Assembly (NCBI GenBank): GCA_025464645.1
Contig: JAODGF010000016.1
Span: forward strand, 1 to 15,233
Reading direction: 5' to 3'
Length of the DNA: 15,233 nucleotides
Origin: Methanosarcinales archaeon
GTDB taxonomy: Archaea; Halobacteriota; Syntropharchaeia; Alkanophagales; Methanospirareceae
Shown here piece after piece: positions 6,692 to 12,534 of this stretch; position 1 is the first letter of the stretch, and every line of letters starts with the position of its first letter. The notes under the pieces are model-generated. The model saw nothing but the letters and a program-made list of their open reading frames with translations, did no database searches and was not told the origin of the DNA. Position numbers and translations under genes: made by a program.

Positions 6692-8332
6692 TTACCTCCG
6701 CTCAATCTTGTTCAGCACTTCTTCCGCCTTCTCCAACGCAGGCTTGTAGCCGCACTCCGCCCGCTCCTTTGCGACTTCACCATGCTCTCTCGCCCTCTCC
6801 AAATCATCAGCATCTAAATAAAACTCCGCTAAAAAGTTGTGTATGTCCGCCTGCTTCAACCTGTATTCGCATCTGTCTGCAATCTGCAACGCTTCCTCTG
6901 CAAATTTCAATGCCTCTTTCTTATGATTCTGTTTAAATCGAAGTTTCGCAAAATCTAAAAGAATGTCAGGTTCAAATTCTACAAGATTGATTTTTCTGTC
7001 TCTTGTTAATGCTTCGGTTAGATGCTTCTCGGCTTCCGCAAGATTCCCCTCCATGAGGTGAGCGGCACCGAGGAGGTATTCAGCTCGGATGACATCTCTT
7101 TCTAATTTTTCAATATCCGCCAGTTCACGGGCTTTTATGGCATAGCTGAGGGCTTCTTTGGCGTTGGATGTGAGGAGGGAACGGATGGAGAGATATGTCC
7201 AAACAATGCATTGCGATTGAAGAATGTGGGATTTTGTAAATAATTCAAGGGCGCTTATAAGTTCCTTTTCTGACTCTTCAAATTTTCCTCGATACGCAAG
7301 TAGTCCCCCAATTTCCCGATGACCAATTGCATCAAAAATTTCAGAACTAATTGCATCGGCGTTTTCGATTGAACGCCTGAGATTGGATTCCGCAGCATTG
7401 AGTTCCCCGATTTGAATTTGATCCTCAGCGAGGTTGCCCAGACTGATGGCTAAGTTCTGTTTATTTCCGGATTTATCTGCTAAATTTACTGCTATTTGGA
7501 AAGTGTTAATCGCTTTTCGGGACTGACCTGAACGCGAGTAAGAATTTGCAAGGTTATTCAGCGTCTGACCCTGATTGATTTTATATTTCAGTCTTGGCAG
7601 TTTGTCTTCACCATCAGGAAAAAGAGCACGAAGAAGTTCGATTATTGTCTGATATGCTCCAAATTTATAATATAATTCAACATGAAGTCTATCACTAAAT
7701 AATTCCCACGCCTTATTATACCTCCCTGCTCCAACTGTATGATGATACAATTCAATAACAGGAGCCAAATCATCCACAAACTCGATCCTTTCTGGCTTTG
7801 GAATCGCAGCAAAATAATCCCTGAGTTTGGAATGAACTCCTTTCTTATCCCTTAATCTGTCATAACAGTATTTTCTCATAATAGGATGCAAGTCAAATAT
7901 ATTACTCTTCTCATCTCTAAAAAGCATTCCTCTTTCCACAAGTTCAATCAAAACGTCGTTAAATTTCTCTTCACTGCCAAAATCATTAAAAATTGAAATC
8001 GCATCGTAATCTATAGGATTTCTGAATGCGGAAAGTCTGCTTATAAAATTCTGCTTTTTCACGTCCAACGAATCATAAGCAAGTTCTAAGATATGATGCT
8101 CTTTTGGAACTAATTTTGGTAGTGGATTGTACTTTGCCCATGCTTTGATATCTCCTCCATATTTCATATCACGAACAATCATACCCGAAAGAAGTCTCAA
8201 AGAAAGAGGATGGAAACCATAAGCACGACAAACTTCTTCAATTTCCGCTCTCGTTCCCTTAACACCCTGTCTTTTGAAAAACTCCACTGCATCTTCTTTG
8301 TCCAGTTGAGTTAAATCCTTTTTTTTATGCAT
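6692..8332 (-). CDS. C-terminal part of a split STAND ATPase: winged-helix and TPR sensor region
   Basis: The open frame gives 546 aa from an ATG at 8332. Residues about 5-50 (KEDAVEFFKRQGVKGT, then AYGFHPLSLRLLSG) are the helical lid of a STAND/NB-ARC ATPase, with the GxP-like glycine-phenylalanine-histidine-proline. FDLHPIMRKYCY (147-157) is the winged-helix segment that ends such modules. From about residue 255 to 540 there are repeated helical hairpins of TPR type, for example LNNLANSYSRSGQSRKAINT and LGNLAEDQIQIGELNAAESN. The Walker motifs are missing here and lie in the upstream frame, which overlaps by 22 bases in a -1 relation. Taken alone it starts in the middle of an ATPase, so it is best read as the second half of one protein of about 929 aa. 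The ATG at 8332 has an AAGGA directly against it, too close for normal initiation. Confidence 0.75.
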   Translation of the reverse strand: MHKKKDLTQLDKEDAVEFFKRQGVKGTRAEIEEVCRAYGFHPLSLRLLSGMIVRDMKYGGDIKAWAKYNPLPKLVPKEHHILELAYDSLDVKKQNFISRLSAFRNPIDYDAISIFNDFGSEEKFNDVLIELVERGMLFRDEKSNIFDLHPIMRKYCYDRLRDKKGVHSKLRDYFAAIPKPERIEFVDDLAPVIELYHHTVGAGRYNKAWELFSDRLHVELYYKFGAYQTIIELLRALFPDGEDKLPRLKYKINQGQTLNNLANSYSRSGQSRKAINTFQIAVNLADKSGNKQNLAISLGNLAEDQIQIGELNAAESNLRRSIENADAISSEIFDAIGHREIGGLLAYRGKFEESEKELISALELFTKSHILQSQCIVWTYLSIRSLLTSNAKEALSYAIKARELADIEKLERDVIRAEYLLGAAHLMEGNLAEAEKHLTEALTRDRKINLVEFEPDILLDFAKLRFKQNHKKEALKFAEEALQIADRCEYRLKQADIHNFLAEFYLDADDLERAREHGEVAKERAECGYKPALEKAEEVLNKIERR

Positions 8333-9480
8333 CCTTCTAAGTCATCAAGTTCTTTAGGGAACAAACGACTGGTCAACAATGTTTTTGTTTGTGGATAGCC
8401 GCTCGCAAGCATCCGTATGAAATCACCTAAATTAGGATCAATGAAGGAGCGATACTCACTTCTTTCATCTATCTTAACTTCGTCGCCCTGATAAGGAGAA
8501 CCTAAATTGTAATAAGCACGCAAAACTCTTTCTATTCCATCAAGCACTAACAGGTATTCATTATTATACAGAATCCCACGAAGCGCACTCATTTTCTCCT
8601 TGGTTGATTGCAGTCCATCGGGGTTGATTCTACCACCAGTTACATACAAAATAGCATGTTTCAAAAAATTCTCAAAACTCGATTCTTTATCATAAAAAGA
8701 CCACCAAATTATTCCATGAGGTGATAATCCTCCTTTAATTACGTCCTCTTGTATCCAGTACCAGGATAATGCCGTCTTGCCCATTCCACCAATAGCATTA
8801 AGAGCAAGCATTGGATGCCGTCCTTTTGTTAACCATTCTGTAAGCATGTTTCTCTCTGCAACTCTACCAGTGAAATTTTTCTGCAAGGGATAAGGATGTG
8901 CAAAATATGGCTGTGGTGGCGTTAGAAGACCGTAAGAAACTGAAGAGATAGCTTGAACTTCTCCAATTACTGTGTTTAATGGCCCCATTATCTCTCTGAT
9001 AGAATCAAACGTATATCTCCACGGAATATGCGGTTTTTCATGTATTAACCGATCGTAGAATTCGTAAACTGCTGGTTCACTGTACCATTTCATTGATTCT
9101 CTTTGCTCTTTATCTTTAATCTGTCGGTAAATAGCGGATTCGTGCTCTGCTCTTTTGCGTATGAAAATACAAACCGGTTTACCTCTTTTTCTCGCACACC
9201 TATATTCTGCCTCGGAAATGGCTAAATCAAATAATTCTGGATAAGGAGAACCTTCTCTCTTGGTATAGGGCAGACCCGCACGTTTATCCAGGAGAACTAC
9301 AAAAAGGTCGCATTCTTCTGCTACCTTGATGCAGTTAGTCATTGAATCTGGATGGCGATTTGTAGGAAAGTCATCCTTCTCACTGAACCAGGGTATATGC
9401 CCCAATTCCTTCAGACTACGATAAAGCTCATCCCTCAAATCCCCTAAATCTTTTACCGTACTACAAACAAAGATTTTCAT
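8311..9480 (-). CDS. N-terminal part of a split STAND ATPase: DUF4062 plus nucleotide-binding domain
   Basis: The frame gives 389 aa. The N-terminus MKIFVCSTVKDLGDLRDELY, with CDLFVVLLD (57-65) and SEAEYRCARKRGKPVCIFI (89-107), matches DUF4062, a domain often placed ahead of NTPases and repeats. After a linker, GRVAER opens the STAND module: Walker A AIGGMGKT (229-236), Walker B YLLVLDGIE (309-317, Asp314) and LLTSR (368-372) as the sensor motif. The frame ends at 8311 soon after DLEGC, at the point where the lid should follow; the lid is found in the -1 frame. STAND proteins act as signal-triggered switches, and prokaryotic ones are frequently antiviral. The ATG at 9480 has GAGGAG 2 bases upstream. 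It starts an operon with the TPR half and a membrane protein. Confidence 0.8.
   Translation of the reverse strand: MKIFVCSTVKDLGDLRDELYRSLKELGHIPWFSEKDDFPTNRHPDSMTNCIKVAEECDLFVVLLDKRAGLPYTKREGSPYPELFDLAISEAEYRCARKRGKPVCIFIRKRAEHESAIYRQIKDKEQRESMKWYSEPAVYEFYDRLIHEKPHIPWRYTFDSIREIMGPLNTVIGEVQAISSVSYGLLTPPQPYFAHPYPLQKNFTGRVAERNMLTEWLTKGRHPMLALNAIGGMGKTALSWYWIQEDVIKGGLSPHGIIWWSFYDKESSFENFLKHAILYVTGGRINPDGLQSTKEKMSALRGILYNNEYLLVLDGIERVLRAYYNLGSPYQGDEVKIDERSEYRSFIDPNLGDFIRMLASGYPQTKTLLTSRLFPKELDDLEGCIKKRI
8317..8340 (-). promoter_or_regulatory. Candidate -1 frameshift site (eight A) joining the two STAND frames
   Basis: On the minus strand the zero frame reads ATA AAA AAA AGG, containing the slippery heptamer A AAA AAA (eight A, 8326 to 8319). 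A slip back by one base gives ..GCIKK then KDLTQLDKED.., which joins the ATPase core to its lid without gap or extra residues. A Shine-Dalgarno-like AAGGA (8336-8332) ends 5 bases before the run, reminiscent of the stimulator in bacterial dnaX. Transcript slippage adding one A, a true indel, or an error in the assembled sequence are alternatives. Confidence 0.5.
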
Positions 9481-9526
9481 TTCTCCTCAACTCCCAAAAG
9501 ATTGGGTTTTGTCTCCTTCGCTCATT

Positions 9527-9819
9527 TTACAACATTTCTCTTCCCTCAAGAAGTTTCAGTGCCTTTACTGTAAATTCTTTCATGCCTACTTTCTCATCAG
9601 TGAAAATATGAGACTAATTTACGCAAGCAGGTACTTATCCCGTCTATCGCCATTTCCCACTCCTGAGCGTCAGATATGTCATTCCGTATTTTTACGTAGG
9701 AACTCGTCTGTAAGTCTATACCTCATAAGCTTTCTTAGATATTCTCTTCTGAGCTTTTCTACCAATTCATCATCGCTCATCCTTTCCACCATTTGCTTAA
9801 TTGGATGCTCCACGCTCAT
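9527..9819 (-). pseudogene. Decayed antitoxin-like small gene and downstream remnant
   Basis: From the ATG at 9819 the minus strand encodes MSVEHPIKQMVERMSDDELV and on to DEFLRKNTE, stopping at 9679 after 46 residues. Adding one A to the run of five near the end would give LRKKYGMT, and about 10 codons on, in a third frame, SDAQEWEMAIDG..STCLRKL is readable before a stop at 9597. From memory, this order (acidic helix, FLRKKYGM, then EWEMAIDGI) is that of small archaeal antitoxin-like proteins of about 85 aa; a middle part of some 20 residues seems lost. A further short frame at 9583-9527 (MKEFTVKALKLLEG) may be another relic. A TATA-like box and AGGTGG precede the ATG, so the promoter looks intact. 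The interpretation rests on coherence and memory. Confidence 0.5.
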
Positions 9820-9850
9820 AACAACCACCTACTTTAATTATTTTTATGTC

Positions 9851-9860
9851 TTTATAAATA
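9851..9860 (-). promoter_or_regulatory. TATA-like box upstream of the decayed antitoxin-like gene
   Basis: The minus strand reads tatttataaa about 32 bases before the ATG at 9819. Transcription starting about 25 bases downstream would give a short leader containing AGGTGG. Inferred from position and composition. Confidence 0.4.
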
Positions 9861-9940
9861 CTTAATCGCTTCTCTCTCCTATTTGAAACCCCGCCATTAA
9901 ATAAAACGACAATCACAATAATTTATTTTCTTGTAAGAGC

Positions 9941-9950
9941 TATATAATTA
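9941..9950 (+). promoter_or_regulatory. TATA-like element upstream of hemC
   Basis: The sequence tatataatta lies only 11 bases before the hemC ATG, closer than usual; another AT-rich stretch, tttatttt, lies at 9922-9929. Using the latter, transcription would start near the ATG and the message would be nearly leaderless. There is no clear Shine-Dalgarno sequence. Which element works cannot be told. Confidence 0.3.
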
Positions 9951-9961
9951 ACTATGGGATT

Positions 9962-10846
9962 ATGATCATAGGAACGCGAGGTAGTAAACTGGCGCTATTG
10001 CAAACAGAGAAAGTCTGTGAGCGGCTGAAAGAGCTGGGCTACGAGCCCTCGATACGGACAGTACAGAGTTTAGGAGATGCCATGACGGATAGGGGTTTAT
10101 ACGAAATGCCGGAGAAGGGCGTTTTTGTAAAAAAACTTGATATGCTGCTTTTACAATGTAAAATAGACCTCGCAGTGCATTCCATGAAGGACATACCCCT
10201 TGAACGCGATGAAAGGTTAGAGACATCCGCAGTTTTGCCTCGTGATTCGCCTTATGATGCTTTGGTATCGAAGTATAGATTAGCAGACATGCCAGATGGA
10301 GCGGTAATAGGAACGTCAAGTGTACGGAGGAAGTTTCAATTCTTGAACTACATGACAGAAAGGGGAATAAAAGTAATGATTAAAGACATCCGCGGTAATG
10401 TGGACACAAGGATAAAGAAATTCAGAAGAGGAGAATACGATGGCGTAATTCTTGCAGAAGCCGGGCTTGAGAGGTTGGGCTGGGATATAGAATATGAGCG
10501 ACTGGATTGCGACCCTTTTGTGCCTTCACCAAATCAGGGTATAATTGCAGTGGTGACGAGAAAAGGGTCGGAGGAGAGTGAGATTGTAAACGCGATAGAC
10601 GATGCGGGAACGAGGATAGAAGCAGAGGTGGAGAATAAAGTATTGGAAGTAATTGGTGGTGGATGTGCAATTCCAGTGGGTGTGCACGCTCGTTGTAAGA
10701 GCGGGCAAGAGGAAGAAGAAGAAGAAATTGAGCTGGCTGTTTACGTTTGTGTTTCGCGTGAGAAGCATGTTTTGGAAAAGGCGGTGCTTAGTAAGGAAAA
10801 AAGTTTGGAAGAGGCACGGGATTTCGCATCTTCGCTCTCTTTATGA
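9962..10846 (+). CDS. hemC: Porphobilinogen deaminase (hydroxymethylbilane synthase)
   Basis: HemC joins four porphobilinogen units into hydroxymethylbilane, three steps after HemL. The 294-aa sequence begins MIIGTRGSKLALLQTEKV, typical of the family. The catalytic aspartate is D77 in VHSMKDIPLE; substrate-binding arginines are in SSVRR (119-123) and KDIRGNVDTR (141-150); PSPNQGIIAV (188-197) is conserved; and Cys235 in GGGCAIPVG anchors the dipyrromethane cofactor. An acidic run of seven glutamates (250-256) in domain 3 is unusual, and the C-terminus is slightly short. The ATG at 9962 is the first usable one; an earlier ATG at 9954 stops at once. hemC stands alone on the right edge of the accessory segment, with ribC and ribH downstream on the same strand. 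Confidence 0.95.
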   Translation: MIIGTRGSKLALLQTEKVCERLKELGYEPSIRTVQSLGDAMTDRGLYEMPEKGVFVKKLDMLLLQCKIDLAVHSMKDIPLERDERLETSAVLPRDSPYDALVSKYRLADMPDGAVIGTSSVRRKFQFLNYMTERGIKVMIKDIRGNVDTRIKKFRRGEYDGVILAEAGLERLGWDIEYERLDCDPFVPSPNQGIIAVVTRKGSEESEIVNAIDDAGTRIEAEVENKVLEVIGGGCAIPVGVHARCKSGQEEEEEEIELAVYVCVSREKHVLEKAVLSKEKSLEEARDFASSLSL

Positions 10847-10868
10847 AAAGCGCCATCGCTCTGGTTAG

Positions 10869-10946
10869 GGGAATGGGCATAGAGAGGGAGGTGGTGTAGG
10901 AGGTGCAGGAGTAGGTGCCGGCTCAATCTTATATAAATTATTTTAG
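10869..10946 (+). other. Glycine-rich short open stretch between hemC and ribC
   Basis: After a stop at 10866-10868 the plus strand stays open to TAG at 10944-10946 and reads GGGVGGAGVGAGSILYKLF at its end, like the tail of a glycine-rich small protein. A second 18-codon frame from an ATG overlapping the hemC stop (10843-10899) precedes it in another frame. Neither has a start with a ribosome binding site in the right place. It may be a relic, or chance in a G-rich stretch; the ribC TATA-like box overlaps its end. Confidence 0.2.
10929..10938 (+). promoter_or_regulatory. TATA box upstream of ribC
   Basis: TTATATAAAT lies 46 bases before the ribC ATG. Transcription starting about 25 bases downstream would leave a leader of about 20 bases, containing GAGGG (10969-10973) 10 bases before the ATG. 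This is the most typical archaeal promoter in the window. Confidence 0.6.
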
Positions 10947-10983
10947 TCAAGTTTTTCTCTTTAGTTTAGAGGGAATGTGTTAA

Positions 10984-11454
10984 ATGACCAAAAAAAAAAT
11001 AGGCATCGCAGATACTACGTTCGCACGATATGATATGGGTGCAGCGGCAATGGACGAGCTGAAAAAGAACGCATCAGTTATGATAGAGAGGTACACAGTC
11101 CCGGGGATAAAGGATTTGCCCGTGGCATCGAAGAAGCTGATAGAGGAGAAAGGATGCGACATCGTAATGGCATTGGGTATGCCCGGACCTGAAGATATAG
11201 ACAAGCAATGTGCACACGAAGCCTCGCTTGGAATTATTGCTGCGCAGGTTCTCACTTCTAAACATATAATAGAAGTCTTTGTGTATGAAGACGAGGTAGA
11301 GACCGAGAAGGAACTCGCGTGGCTCGCAGAGCGCCGTGCGCGCGAACATGCACAGAACGTGCTAAAACTGCTTTTCAAGCCAGATGAGCTGGAACGCGAA
11401 GCAGGAACGGGGCAGAGGGAAGGGTTTGAAGATGCAGGTCCTTTGAAACTATAA
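10984..11454 (+). CDS. ribC: Riboflavin synthase, archaeal type
   Basis: The archaeal RibC enzyme dismutates two molecules of 6,7-dimethyl-8-ribityllumazine to riboflavin. It is related to lumazine synthase rather than to bacterial RibE. The 156-aa protein shows the expected features: IGIADTTFARYDMGAAAMDE at the N-terminus, RYTVPGIKDLPVASKKL (36-52), ALGMPGPEDIDKQCAHEASL (63-82), and a helical tail with EDEVETEKELAWLAERRAREHA. The length is right for the family. It has its own TATA box and GAGGG ribosome binding site. Its product and substrate link it directly to ribH, 71 bases downstream. Riboflavin supplies FMN and FAD, and the pathway intermediate feeds coenzyme F420. Confidence 0.93.
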   Translation: MTKKKIGIADTTFARYDMGAAAMDELKKNASVMIERYTVPGIKDLPVASKKLIEEKGCDIVMALGMPGPEDIDKQCAHEASLGIIAAQVLTSKHIIEVFVYEDEVETEKELAWLAERRAREHAQNVLKLLFKPDELEREAGTGQREGFEDAGPLKL

Positions 11455-11455
11455 A

Positions 11456-11466
11456 GATATATAAAC
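11456..11466 (+). promoter_or_regulatory. TATA-like box upstream of ribH
   Basis: The stretch aagatatataaac starts right after the ribC stop and lies about 60 bases before the ribH ATG. It suggests that ribH can be transcribed separately from ribC, with a leader of about 40 bases ending in GAGGG 5 bases before the ATG. Composition and spacing only. Confidence 0.45.
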
Positions 11467-11525
11467 GAAACGAAAAATACAAGAAGATTAAAAATAAATA
11501 ATCTAACTAAACCGAGAGGGTAAAA

Positions 11526-11951
11526 ATGGAGAAAGAGGAAGAAGAGATAAAACTGGGTTTTGTCGTATCCGAGTTTCACCGCGACATCACCTATCAGATG
11601 GAGATACTGGGGAGAGAACATGCGGCGTTTCTTGGTGCGAAAGTTGCTCGCACTTTATATACGCCCGGAACTTTTGACATGCCGCTCGCAGTGAAGAAGA
11701 TGCTAACTGAGAAAGAAGTTGACGCTGTGGTTACTCTTGGCTGCATAATAGAAGGGGCAACAGAGCATGACGAAATGATAGCCGCGCAGCTAACGAGAAA
11801 GATAATGGACCTTTCGCTGGAATATGAAAAGCCAGTGACTTTAGGCGTCTCAGGACCGGGTATGACGAGGTTAGAAGCGCAGGAAAGGGTGGATTATGCA
11901 AAAAGAGCAGTAGAAGCCGCGGTGAAGATGGTGAAGAGGCTCAGATTTTAA
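11526..11951 (+). CDS. ribH: 6,7-dimethyl-8-ribityllumazine synthase
   Basis: RibH condenses 5-amino-6-ribitylaminouracil with 3,4-dihydroxy-2-butanone 4-phosphate to give the substrate of RibC. The 141-aa length fits archaeal RibH. Motifs: VVSEFHRDIT (13-22) at the pyrimidine site, PGTFDMPLA (47-55), LGCIIEGATEHDE (71-83) with the catalytic His81, and LGVSGPG in the C-terminal third. A charged run EKEEEE precedes the first strand. GAGGG (11516-11520) is well placed before the ATG. The stop codon overlaps that of the convergent gene by three bases (TTAA at 11948-11951). Together with ribC it completes the last two steps of riboflavin synthesis. Confidence 0.95.
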   Translation: MEKEEEEIKLGFVVSEFHRDITYQMEILGREHAAFLGAKVARTLYTPGTFDMPLAVKKMLTEKEVDAVVTLGCIIEGATEHDEMIAAQLTRKIMDLSLEYEKPVTLGVSGPGMTRLEAQERVDYAKRAVEAAVKMVKRLRF

Positions 11952-12334
11952 GCACTCTTCTCCGCACCCTTCGCTATCGCTTCCTCCACCGATGCCAAAT
12001 CTTTCATTATAAATATCCTCTCCTTTTCCTTCTCCGTGGAGTCAATAGAATTCTTCAGAATTGGTGCATACTTCTTGAACCTATCAATCTTCACCGTGTA
12101 TTCAGAAGTATCCTCAATCAATGCGGTTTTAAACCCTTTCTCCTCAAGGTACTTCATTACTTTATTCCGCTCTCCAACGTTCTTAAGCTCAAATCTGTAT
12201 TTATCCCGGTTGTAATATTCAGATAAGTCCATAAAGATTTCACGGTCGCCGAAGTAATACTTGAAGCACCACAGACTTCCTATCTTAAAAATGTTGATTT
12301 TATCCCCTTTTGCATCTATATTTGCGTCGCTCAT
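11948..12334 (-). CDS. Unrecognised 128-aa soluble protein
   Basis: I recognise no family. The protein is charged and soluble, with no signal peptide or membrane segment. The first half looks beta-rich (INIFKIGSLWCFKYYFGDRE, 13-32), the middle has a helix (ERNKVMKYLEEKGFKTALIE, 55-74), and the C-terminal part is a long charged helical tail rich in Lys and Glu. The ATG at 12334 is preceded by GGGGG about 5 bases upstream and by a minus-strand TATA-like box. It is convergent with ribH, sharing stop-codon bases, and faces away from the restriction enzyme gene. It looks intact. Confidence 0.65.
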   Translation of the reverse strand: MSDANIDAKGDKINIFKIGSLWCFKYYFGDREIFMDLSEYYNRDKYRFELKNVGERNKVMKYLEEKGFKTALIEDTSEYTVKIDRFKKYAPILKNSIDSTEKEKERIFIMKDLASVEEAIAKGAEKSA

Positions 12335-12374
12335 TTTTTCCCCCTATGCTGGAATTATATTTGTATATATGGAG

Positions 12375-12384
12375 TATATAAATA
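12375..12384 (-). promoter_or_regulatory. TATA-like box for the 128-aa protein gene
   Basis: The minus strand reads tatttatata, about 41 bases before the ATG at 12334, giving an expected leader of about 16 bases that contains the G-rich ribosome binding site. Inferred from position. Confidence 0.45.
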
Positions 12385-12409
12385 TGAACGAAATTATTGA
12401 CACAGAGTA

Positions 12410-12510
12410 ACGCAGATTAACACAGACAAGATGAAAAGAGCAATGCCGTTAAAAATAGCCCTGACAGCCGCCCAACAAAGGAAAAGAAAAAATCAGTGTA
12501 AATCCGTGTA
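12410..12510. repeat. Imperfect inverted repeat flanking a 60-base spacer
   Basis: acgcagattaacacaga (from 12410) and the reverse complement of the segment 12493-12510 (acacggatttacactga) agree at about 13 of 17 positions. The arms have the 'CAGATTAACACAGA' / 'GTGTAAATCCGTGT' wording that I recall from dispersed repeats in prokaryotic genomes. The whole block of about 100 bases fills most of the gap before the restriction enzyme gene and might be a small non-autonomous element or a transcript-end hairpin. No target duplication was identified. Apart from the minus-strand promoter, the rest of the gap 12335-12534 shows nothing else. Confidence 0.4.
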
Positions 12511-12534
12511 GTAAATAAAAGGAAGTTATAGTTT

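Noticed and set aside
9509..9865. Plus-strand open frame of 118 codons before hemC
   Set aside because: Serine/phenylalanine/leucine-rich translation with no domain sense; the minus strand of the same region carries the antitoxin-like fragments, so this is a shadow.
10679..10734. Purine-rich tract in hemC as a repeat or regulatory element
   Set aside because: It encodes the glutamate run inside a continuous hemC frame and needs no other explanation.
10980..11621. Minus-strand open frame of 213 codons across ribC and the start of ribH
   Set aside because: It is antisense to two clear riboflavin genes, and its serine-rich translation is typical of a shadow frame.
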